From Thermohalobaculum sp964467005 (GTDB lineage Bacteria; Pseudomonadota; Alphaproteobacteria; Rhodobacterales; Rhodobacteraceae): a DNA stretch of 5,073 nt. Location of the stretch: positions 1-5,073 of the forward strand of contig CAYXPI010000233.1 in NCBI GenBank assembly GCA_964467005.1. Reading direction: 5' to 3'. Of the stretch, positions 1 to 5,073 are shown piece by piece. The notes beneath the pieces are model-generated. The model searched no databases, was not told the DNA's origin, and worked only from the letters and a program-made list of their open reading frames with translations. Position numbers and translations under genes: made by a program. How positions within the stretch are numbered: the stretch's first letter is position 1; the number at the start of each line of letters is the position of its first letter.

Positions 1-1054
1 GGGCGCCCTCGACGAGCCCCGCGTGAAACTTGTCGACCAGACCGGCCTCGTGCTGATCGAGATGCGGGGGGCGAGCCCAGACGACGCGCAGGCGCGCGCC
101 GAGGCGCTGACAGCGGCCTTCCTGGCAGAGCTGGAGACGCTGCGGCGCGACGAGCAGACCCGGCGCGCGGACAGCGCGCGTAGCGCGATTGCCGAGTACG
201 AGACTGCGGTTGGAGACATCCGGCAGGCCATCACCCGGCTGCAGCGCGAGAGCGGCCTCACGTCGTCGGAGACGTTCGAGGAGATCGTCGCCGGCCGGGA
301 GGCGCTCGCGGCGCGCCTGCGCGATCTCGATGCCGATCTCGAGCAGACGACGGCCCGGGCTGCGGCGCTCGAGGCCGCGCTCGGGGTTGAGGCGCGGGTC
401 GCGGCGCTGTCGCTCAAGCTGCAGGCGGACCCCGAGTTCCGAAATCTCGGTGACGCCATGGCGACCGCCGCGTCAGAGCTTGCCGAGGCGCGGGGAGAGT
501 ATGGCGAGCGCCATCCGGTGCTGGTCGCCGCGCGGGACCGGTACGCCGGCACGCTGTCGCGGCTCCGCGCCCGGGCCGGCCGCCTGACCGGGCTGGAGGA
601 CGCGGCGCTAGGCCAGCGGATCGATCTCGCGGCCGACGGGGAGAGGGCGAGCCTGCTGGCCGAGCTCGTCCGCCTCTCGGCCGAGCGCGGGGGCCTCCTG
701 GCCGAGCGCGCCGTGGTGGCCGACAAGCTCGCCGATGCCGATCTCCGGGTCGACCGGCTGATGGACGCCGCCGGCCGGCTCGACGATCTCCAGCGCGACT
801 ATCAGGTGGCGGAAGCCGTCTTCGCCTCCGCCCTTGCCCGTGTCGATACCTCGAAGGCGGACGTCTTCGCATCCTATCCCCTCGTGCAGGTCCTAGAGAC
901 GGCCTCCCTGCCCGAGAGCCCCTCGTCGCCGCGCAAGATGATCGCCATCGCCGCCGGGATCGCCGGCACGCTCTGCCTCTTCGTCGCGCTCGCTCTCGCC
1001 TGGCTCCGCCGCCCGGTCATCGACTGGCTGATCCGCAAAGCGACCTCGGCGTGA
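1..1054 (+). CDS. Wzz/GumC-type polysaccharide chain-length determinant, 5'-truncated
   Basis: The frame is open from base 2 to the TGA at 1052-1054. The GTG at 23 is an internal valine codon, because the residues before it (GALDEPR) continue the same protein, so the true start lies upstream of the window. About 350 residues are visible. Counting from the codon at 23, residues about 30-270 are rich in Ala, Leu, Glu and Arg with heptad-like spacing, as in the long periplasmic coiled coil of this family. The segment GEYGERHPVL (158-167) resembles the conserved Tyr...His-Pro block. Near the end, a Pro-rich stretch (LPESPSSPRK, 296-305) leads straight into a membrane helix (about 306-327) and a short basic cytoplasmic tail. 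That order is the hallmark of the polysaccharide co-polymerase C-terminus. No Walker motifs or Tyr-rich tail follow, so no BY-kinase domain is fused here. Family knowledge: inner-membrane proteins that set polymer length or aid export with a Wzy polymerase. The downstream overlapping gene fits that role. The family is confident; the exact subgroup is not. Confidence 0.88.
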   Translation, partial: GALDEPRVKLVDQTGLVLIEMRGASPDDAQARAEALTAAFLAELETLRRDEQTRRADSARSAIAEYETAVGDIRQAITRLQRESGLTSSETFEEIVAGREALAARLRDLDADLEQTTARAAALEAALGVEARVAALSLKLQADPEFRNLGDAMATAASELAEARGEYGERHPVLVAARDRYAGTLSRLRARAGRLTGLEDAALGQRIDLAADGERASLLAELVRLSAERGGLLAERAVVADKLADADLRVDRLMDAAGRLDDLQRDYQVAEAVFASALARVDTSKADVFASYPLVQVLETASLPESPSSPRKMIAIAAGIAGTLCLFVALALAWLRRPVIDWLIRKATSA

Positions 1055-2325
1055 GCGCCCGTGCCGCCAATCCCGCCGAGGCCATGATCGCATGGACGAT
1101 CCGGGCGACCTGGCCGCTCTACTTTTTCGGAGCGCTCTATGTCGTGAGTCCCGTAATCGCGTGGCTGCTCGCCGGGCTCGCCGTGCTCGCGCTGTATCTC
1201 GGTCCGGCCATGCGGCCCGACCTCCGCGCCGCGGGGCCGGTGCCGCCGGTGGTCTGGGCCTGGATTGCAGGCATGGCGGTCATGCTGGTGGCCCTTTGGG
1301 TCGGCCATCTCGACTGGGGTCTCGGCACCGGAAAAACGATCAAGTCCACAATCGGCTGGGCCAAGGGCTGGGCGATGATGGCGCTCTTTCCACTGGCCGG
1401 GGCCGTGCTGCCGATCCGCCGGGCGCCCATCGTGCGGGCGCAGTGCATGGTCGCGCTCTGGACCCTGTGCCTGCTGCCGATCCTGCTCGCCGCGCCCTAT
1501 GCCGGGTTGCCTTCGAAGATCTTCGTCTCGCCGCTGAAGGCGGTCGGCGGACCCGGACCGGAATACTTCACCGTCTTCCTCTACATCCTCGATCCGGCGA
1601 CCTGGACACCGCGCTGGTCGTTCTATGCGCCCTGGTGCCCCTTTGCGGGGTTGCTCGGCGTGGTCATGGTGCTCTTCGCACTCGAGGAGCGGGACCGGCG
1701 CTGGATGCTTGTCGGGATCCTCGGCGGGGTCGCGATGATCCTGCTGTCGAAGTCGCGCATGAGCCTGGTTGCGCTCGTCGTCTGCTCGATCGGGCCGCGG
1801 ATGATGCCGCTGCTCATGCGCGCCTGGGCGTGGGGCATAGCGAGCGTCGCGGTCACCTCGCTGGCGGCTCTGGGCGTGCCGCTCCTCAACCTCGCGCACG
1901 ATGCAGTGGACCGCTTCAAGAACGCCCGCGCGGACAGCACCCGGGTTCGGGCGGCCTTGCAGCGAATTGCCGAAGAGCGCTGGCGCACCGAGGCCGTGTG
2001 GTTCGGCCATGGCACGGTCGAACCGGGGCCGCATCTGGTGGAATACATGCCCATCGGCAGCCACCACACGTGGTTCGGCCTGCTGTTCGTGAAGGGGCTG
2101 GTAGGGTTCTTCGCGCTCGTCGGGCCGATGGTCTGGCAGCTCTGGCTGGCCCTCGTCGACGCCGCCCGTGGGCCGCGGGGCCGCCTTCCGCTGGGGATCA
2201 TGCTGGTCTTCGTGATCCTCTCCTTTGGCGAGAACATCGAGATCCAGGCCTACCTGCTCTGGCCCGCGCTCCTCGTCCTCGGCATCCACGCCCGCGAGCT
2301 GAGAAAGGGCGCGGCGCCGGACTGA
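1051..2325 (+). CDS. O-antigen ligase / Wzy-like polymerase membrane protein
   Basis: This encodes a 424-residue, strongly hydrophobic protein with about ten membrane segments (roughly residues 21-50 as two, 67-84, 105-122, 130-148, 197-210, 217-250 as two, 258-275, 341-361, 381-413 as two). A large polar loop at about 278-340 is presumably periplasmic. Features typical of the Wzy_C / O-antigen ligase group are the SKSRMSL motif (233-239) at a membrane edge, arginines in the loop (R298, R300), and an IGSHHTWFGLLFVKGLVG block (335-352) with paired His at 338-339 before a Gly-rich helix. Such enzymes polymerise lipid-linked repeat units or transfer the glycan to an acceptor in the periplasm. 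Sequence alone does not separate polymerase from ligase, but the chain-length gene just upstream favours polymerase. The GTG start at 1051 overlaps the upstream stop as GTGA, which implies translational coupling. An ATG at 1084 (residue 12), preceded by GAGG, is a reasonable alternative start that loses no domain. Confidence 0.85.
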   Translation: MSARAANPAEAMIAWTIRATWPLYFFGALYVVSPVIAWLLAGLAVLALYLGPAMRPDLRAAGPVPPVVWAWIAGMAVMLVALWVGHLDWGLGTGKTIKSTIGWAKGWAMMALFPLAGAVLPIRRAPIVRAQCMVALWTLCLLPILLAAPYAGLPSKIFVSPLKAVGGPGPEYFTVFLYILDPATWTPRWSFYAPWCPFAGLLGVVMVLFALEERDRRWMLVGILGGVAMILLSKSRMSLVALVVCSIGPRMMPLLMRAWAWGIASVAVTSLAALGVPLLNLAHDAVDRFKNARADSTRVRAALQRIAEERWRTEAVWFGHGTVEPGPHLVEYMPIGSHHTWFGLLFVKGLVGFFALVGPMVWQLWLALVDAARGPRGRLPLGIMLVFVILSFGENIEIQAYLLWPALLVLGIHARELRKGAAPD

Positions 2326-2326
2326 C

Positions 2327-2342
2327 GCCACCCTTAGGTGGC
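2327..2342 (+). terminator. Short hairpin just after the Wzy-like gene
   Basis: A perfect 6-bp inverted repeat (GCCACC at 2327-2332, GGTGGC at 2337-2342) with a CTTA loop begins one base after the stop codon. No T-tract follows, so it is at most a weak or factor-assisted transcription end, or an mRNA 3'-end stabiliser. Confidence 0.3.
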
Positions 2343-2344
2343 CT

Positions 2345-2392
2345 GGAGCCGGGCGCAGCAAGACCGCGGTGGAAATCACCGAGGCTCCGTTT
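2345..2392 (+). terminator. Nested stem-loop followed by GTTT in the convergent gap
   Basis: An outer stem, GGAGCC (2345-2350) with GGCTCC (2383-2388), encloses an inner stem, CGGTG (2367-2371) with CACCG (2377-2381). The outer stem is followed by GTTT at 2389-2392. It sits between the Wzy-like gene and the end of the MOSC remnant, so it could terminate plus-strand transcription. The T-run is very short and the stem is interrupted, hence the low confidence. Confidence 0.3.
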
Positions 2393-2862
2393 AGGTCACT
2401 CCGCGCATCCTGTCGCCGTCGCGGGTGATCCGCGCGGAGAGCGCAGTCTGTTTCGCTTGCCCTCGCCCAACATCAGGAAGACGCATGCATCCCGGCCGTA
2501 GTGGTCGACGAACGACTGACACCGTTGTGCGCCAGCGCCGTCACGACGAACGTGGCCCCGCCGATGGCGAACCGCGTCCCCGGGGGTCTGTTCGACGGGG
2601 TCAGGTCCGTGTCGATGAAGAAGGTGTCGCCGGCCCCTTTGGCAAGGGCGTGTCCGGATCCGCTGAGCCAGTGATCGCCGCTGGTTCCCCGGGACGCGCT
2701 CACCGCGATGCTCCCTGGCAGGACGCGCTCGCCCGGGCCTGGACGCGTCACGATCCTGTCGAACGTGCCGTTCTGACTGGGTGCGGCAAGGATGTCGGGC
2801 AGGCGCGCCGTGACGGCGTGGCGGGTTCTGAACTCGGCTGGGGCGATCGCTGGCTGGAGCAT
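2391..2862 (-). pseudogene. Decayed MOSC-domain protein gene (internal deletion plus two frameshifts)
   Basis: Read from the ATG at 2862, the frame gives a MOSC-like start: NGTFDRIVTRPGPGERV (residues 31-47), then the glycine-rich SGDHW (61-65) where the family has a G-x-x-GD-x-W block, and later GDTFFIDTDLTPSNRPPGTR (78-97), matching the family's D-x-D-L-S-x-x-N-x-PPGTR block. The frame then stops at 2473. Between residues 65 and 78 the family normally has about 30 or more extra residues (the T-x-MN-x-R region), so an in-frame deletion is inferred. After H112-N113 a single lost base (between 2522 and 2521) breaks the frame. Reading past it gives G-C-Q-S-F-V-D-H-Y-G, which restores the conserved H-x-G-C. 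A second shift near 2442 is needed to reach LSARITRDGDRMRGVT and a TAA at 2391-2393, resembling a normal MOSC C-terminus. No clear Shine-Dalgarno site precedes the ATG. MOSC proteins are known as molybdenum-cofactor-sulfurase-like, sulfur-carrying domains. This copy is very unlikely to work, and it has no tie to the polysaccharide genes around it. Confidence 0.8.
2399..2439. repeat. 8-bp inverted repeat inside the MOSC remnant
   Basis: CTCCGCGC (2399-2406) and GCGCGGAG (2432-2439) are perfect inverted copies 25 bases apart. They lie in the degraded 3' part of the MOSC remnant, the second arm next to the inferred second frameshift. This may be chance in GC-rich DNA or part of a structured 3' end. 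Confidence 0.3.
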
Positions 2863-2907
2863 GGGCCGAGTGGTACCGCGTTTGCCTTACGTCAGAGAGG
2901 TAGGCCG

Positions 2908-2933
2908 GCGCCCGGAGGCGCTCGGCCGGGCGC
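2908..2933 (-). terminator. GC-rich hairpin downstream of the family 4 glycosyltransferase
   Basis: A perfect 8-bp inverted repeat (GCGCCCGG at 2908-2915, CCGGGCGC at 2926-2933) with a 10-base loop starts 8 bases beyond the glycosyltransferase stop codon, read on the minus strand. No T-tract follows. Its place at the end of the minus-strand operon suggests a transcription end or mRNA 3' stabiliser, but GC-rich stems arise easily in this genome. Confidence 0.4.
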
Positions 2934-2941
2934 GCGGCGGC

Positions 2942-3958
2942 TCACGCAGCGGCTGCGAGCTGACTGGCGGCCCTGGTGCGCCCCTCGAGCATGCCCAGCC
3001 AGTCCTGCTCGAACCGGGCCTGAGCGGCGCGGGCGCGGAAGCGGGCGGCGAGGATGCGCTCGGCATGGGCGGAGCGGCAGAGGCTTCGGAGCGTATCGGC
3101 CCATCCGGCGACCGAGTTCTGCCCGACGCCGACTGCGCCCCGGCGGACATGCTCGGTCATCCCGTCGGCCTGCGCGACCGCAACGAGCCGCCCGGCGGCC
3201 TGCGCTTCAAGCGCCACGAGGCCGAACGCCTCCCAGCGCGAGGGCATCAGCACCGCGTCGCACGCGGCCACCGCCGTTTGCGGCTGCGGGGCCCAGCCCA
3301 TGAAGCGGATCCTCGGATCGCCCGCGGCGAGCGTCTCGAGCGCCGCCCGTTCGGGCCCCTCGCCCACGACGAGCAGCGTGGCATCGCTCGGCGCCGCCTC
3401 CCGGAAGGCTCGGATCGCGATGTCGAAGCCTTTCTGCACGTCGAGCCGCCCGATGAGGCCGAAGACGCGGGGGGCTGCGTCGAGCCTTGGCTCGAGCGCG
3501 AGGAAGGGTCCGAGGTCGACCACCGGATTGATGACGATGACGCGATCCTCGAGCGCGAAGCCTGCCCGGACGATCCAGTCGGCCTGCCGCCCGCTCACTG
3601 CGGCGATCCGGTCGAAGAGTGCATAGGCCACGCGCATCAGAGTCCGGAACCGGCGCCTCGGCACCGCGTGGCTCGCGACGAAGGCTTCCGTGTAGCTGTG
3701 CTCCACATGGATGAGTCGCGCCGCCGGATTGAGCGCCCTGAGTGCTGTGAGCATCGGCAGGTTGGCCCAGCTCACGGAGAGGTGGGAGACGATGACATCG
3801 GCACCGAGCCTCGGCGCGCCGAGGCGGCCGCGGCGGACGGTGCGAACCTCGTGGCGGTGCCGGCGCGCCAGCGCCGGGGACTTCGCGATGTGGTCGAGGA
3901 CGCGGGTGACGCCGCCGGGAGAGGTGTCGTCGACGAGGTGGATAACGGTCTGGGTCAT
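2942..3958 (-). CDS. Glycosyltransferase family 4 (GT-B fold)
   Basis: This encodes a 338-residue retaining-type glycosyltransferase, expected to move a sugar from a nucleotide-sugar onto a growing lipid-linked glycan at the cytoplasmic face. The N-terminal Rossmann domain begins VIHLVDDTSPGGVTRVL (5-21), with the acceptor-side Gly-Gly loop, and holds an IHVEHSYTE segment (83-91). The C-terminal domain has GLIGRLDVQKGFD (167-179), with the Arg and Lys (171, 176) that bind the donor phosphates. It also has the GEGPER turn (199-204) and the E-x7-E motif EAFGLVALE (E243, E251). These together define family 4. The ATG at 3958 is chosen because AGGAG lies 10 bases upstream (3969-3973); a TTG at 3979 would add seven non-conserved residues. 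The length is a little short for the family, because of a compact N-terminal domain, but nothing is missing. It lies 37 bases after the family 2 gene, probably in the same operon. Donor and acceptor sugars cannot be read from sequence. Confidence 0.92.
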   Translation of the reverse strand: MTQTVIHLVDDTSPGGVTRVLDHIAKSPALARRHRHEVRTVRRGRLGAPRLGADVIVSHLSVSWANLPMLTALRALNPAARLIHVEHSYTEAFVASHAVPRRRFRTLMRVAYALFDRIAAVSGRQADWIVRAGFALEDRVIVINPVVDLGPFLALEPRLDAAPRVFGLIGRLDVQKGFDIAIRAFREAAPSDATLLVVGEGPERAALETLAAGDPRIRFMGWAPQPQTAVAACDAVLMPSRWEAFGLVALEAQAAGRLVAVAQADGMTEHVRRGAVGVGQNSVAGWADTLRSLCRSAHAERILAARFRARAAQARFEQDWLGMLEGRTRAASQLAAAA

Positions 3959-3968
3959 GGGTCTCAGG

Positions 3969-3973
3969 CTCCT
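3969..3973 (-). promoter_or_regulatory. Ribosome binding site of the family 4 glycosyltransferase
   Basis: AGGAG on the minus strand lies 10 bases before the ATG at 3958. It decides that start over the upstream in-frame TTG at 3979. Confidence 0.65.
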
Positions 3974-3995
3974 GCGCAAGGGATGGGTCAGCGGG

Positions 3996-4997
3996 TCACG
4001 CGGTGCGGCGGCGGACCCGCAGGCCGGCGAGCCCGAGGAGGCGGTATCCGCCGCGCCCCGCGAGGCAGAGGAGGGCTGCCGCGGCGAGTGTCGTCAGGGT
4101 CTTTGCGGGCTCCGCGACGAGCGGCCGGCGAGAGGAGGCCATGGCCCGGCGCATGAGGCCGAGCGCCTCGCGCCCGTCGAGCTGCGCGACTGCCCGGCGG
4201 GCCAGGTAGCGGAGCTGGTAGGCGCGGGCTGCCGGGGCGTGGCGGGCGACGAAAGCGGGAGCGATCTCCGAGATCCGGTCAATCATCCGCTCCCAGCTCT
4301 CGTGCTGGCGCGCGAGGTTTGCGGAGAGCCCGCCCGGGTTCACCCGGTAGCGGGTGAGGTGGCCGGGGACGCCCTCGATCCGCCAGTCGGTGGAGAGCGC
4401 GAAGCGGGTCCAGCACTCGATGTCCTCCGACTGCCGGAACCGCTCGTCGAACCACCAGCGCCGGGTCTCTCCGGCGGGTGTCCAGGCAATCCGGTCGAAG
4501 GCTGCGCGGCGCACCACGGCGGCCGAACCATTGCCGATGGGATTGCGGAGCAGCACGTCGCGTGCGGTGATGCCCCTGAGCTTCGGTGACTGTGAGAGGC
4601 CGAGGGGCCGGCTTGCGGCGTCGATGAGCGCCGAGCCCGAGAAGCTGATCCCGACGTCCGGCACGCTGTCGAGATGGCGGACATGGGCGGCGAGTTTGCC
4701 CGGCTCCCAGACATCGTCGGCGTCGCAGAAGCCGACATAGTCGCCGCGCGCGACCGCCAGGCCGCCATTGCGGGCGCCGGCGAGGCCGCGGTTCGTCTGG
4801 CGCACCACCCGGATCCGCGGATCGTCGTAGCGGGCGACGACATCGAGGGTGCGGTCGGGCGTGCCGTCGTCGACGACAATCAGCTCGAAGTCGGCGTGGG
4901 TCTGGGCGAGCAGGCTCTCGAGCGTCTCGGCGATGGTGCCCTCGGCCTTGTAGGCGGGCACGACGATCGAGGCGCGGGGTCTGTCGGTGCGGGTCAT
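3996..4997 (-). CDS. Glycosyltransferase family 2 (GT-A fold)
   Basis: This encodes a 333-residue inverting-type glycosyltransferase. The N-terminal GT-A domain begins ASIVVPAYKAEGTIAETLES (9-28), the standard family 2 opening. It continues with VVDDGTPD (41-48), whose aspartates bind the nucleotide, and with NRGLAGARNGGLAVARGDY (69-87). The DADD motif (92-95) binds the metal and sugar diphosphate. A later SEDIECW segment (190-196) matches the acceptor-side E-D...W motif holding the likely catalytic base. All key residues are present. Past about 245 comes an Ala/Arg-rich helical tail with a short hydrophobic stretch (about 301-314) between basic residues, which could tether the enzyme to the inner membrane. 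The ATG at 4997 has AAAGGA 7 bases upstream. It follows the unidentified upstream gene by 25 bases and precedes the family 4 gene by 37, so the three are likely co-transcribed. The role in repeat-unit assembly is inferred from neighbours; the sugar is unknown. Confidence 0.93.
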   Translation of the reverse strand: MTRTDRPRASIVVPAYKAEGTIAETLESLLAQTHADFELIVVDDGTPDRTLDVVARYDDPRIRVVRQTNRGLAGARNGGLAVARGDYVGFCDADDVWEPGKLAAHVRHLDSVPDVGISFSGSALIDAASRPLGLSQSPKLRGITARDVLLRNPIGNGSAAVVRRAAFDRIAWTPAGETRRWWFDERFRQSEDIECWTRFALSTDWRIEGVPGHLTRYRVNPGGLSANLARQHESWERMIDRISEIAPAFVARHAPAARAYQLRYLARRAVAQLDGREALGLMRRAMASSRRPLVAEPAKTLTTLAAAALLCLAGRGGYRLLGLAGLRVRRRTA

Positions 4998-5004
4998 CGG
5001 TCGA

Positions 5005-5010
5005 TCCTTT
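5005..5010 (-). promoter_or_regulatory. Ribosome binding site of the family 2 glycosyltransferase
   Basis: AAAGGA on the minus strand is followed by a 7-base spacer and the ATG at 4997, which is good Shine-Dalgarno placement. Confidence 0.65.
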
Positions 5011-5022
5011 TGCTTGGACGGG

Positions 5023-5073
5023 TCAGGCGAAGAGCCGGCGCCGGAGCGCAGCCGGCAGGGCGGGTGCGGCGAG
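5023..5073 (-). CDS. C-terminal end of an unidentified upstream gene (partial)
   Basis: Reading the minus strand from the window edge, sixteen codons (LAAPALPAALRRRLFA) lead to a TGA at 5023-5025, 25 bases before the next start codon. The GC-rich codons, the basic end and the operon-like spacing suggest the tail of a real gene in the same polysaccharide operon. The fragment is too short to name a family, and another frame cannot be fully excluded. Confidence 0.5.
   Translation of the reverse strand, partial: LAAPALPAALRRRLFA

Noticed and set aside
874..2379. A 501-codon open frame on the minus strand opposite the Wzy-like gene
   Set aside because: It is rich in Arg, His, Gly, Asp and Pro with no hydrophobic core or recognisable domain. 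It mirrors the codon bias of the plus-strand gene, whose membrane segments and family motifs are clear. Long antisense frames are expected at this GC content.
1092..2501. A 469-codon plus-strand frame overlapping the Wzy-like gene in another phase
   Set aside because: It is Arg/Ala/Pro-rich shadow sequence with no ribosome binding site or family motif. The overlapping frame encodes the real membrane protein.
2843..2850. GCGATCGC palindrome
   Set aside because: It is a single copy inside the MOSC remnant's coding sequence and is expected by chance at high GC. Nothing links it to a regulatory role.
2326..2941. Possible insertion sequence or integration site explaining the odd gap
   Set aside because: I saw no transposase or integrase fragment, no terminal inverted repeat pair bounding the gap, no tRNA gene and no target-site duplication.
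2425..3303. A 292-codon plus-strand frame covering the convergent gap
   Set aside because: It runs opposite both the MOSC remnant and the glycosyltransferase, and its sequence is basic, low-complexity and domain-free.
2792..4156. A 454-codon plus-strand frame opposite the family 4 glycosyltransferase
   Set aside because: It has low-complexity, polar composition with no domain, and the opposite strand carries a complete glycosyltransferase with all motifs.

Overview
This is a very GC-rich window with dense, tightly packed genes, GTG as well as ATG starts and clear Shine-Dalgarno sites. The base composition and protein style suggest an alphaproteobacterium, probably of the Rhodobacter/Paracoccus kind. 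That assignment is by feel, since no marker gene is present. The window is part of a surface or exopolysaccharide biosynthesis locus.

Layout. On the plus strand, positions 1-1054 hold the 3' part of a Wzz/GumC-type chain-length (polysaccharide co-polymerase) protein. It overlaps by 4 bases (GTGA) a multi-pass membrane protein of the O-antigen ligase / Wzy polymerase type (1051-2325). On the minus strand, reading toward it, lie the last codons of an unidentified upstream gene (5023-5073), a GT-A family 2 glycosyltransferase (3996-4997) and a GT-B family 4 glycosyltransferase (2942-3958). These three are closely spaced, each of the two complete genes has its own ribosome binding site, and they probably form one operon. 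The two transcription units converge on the 2326-2941 region.

The convergence region is not empty. On the minus strand, 2391-2862 is the decayed remnant of a MOSC-domain gene. The N-terminal part and the conserved C-terminal blocks are still readable. However, about 30 residues of the domain core appear to be missing, and two frameshifts break the C-terminal part. One frameshift falls exactly at the His-x-Gly-Cys motif. Several GC-rich hairpins flank the remnant and may end transcription from either side.

How the genes work together (inference from families): the two glycosyltransferases would add sugars to a lipid-linked repeat unit at the cytoplasmic face, the Wzy/WaaL-like protein would polymerise or transfer the exported units in the periplasm, and the Wzz/GumC-like protein would set chain length or help export. 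The MOSC remnant is unrelated to this pathway. I found no mobile element, CRISPR array, RNA gene or clearly novel system.
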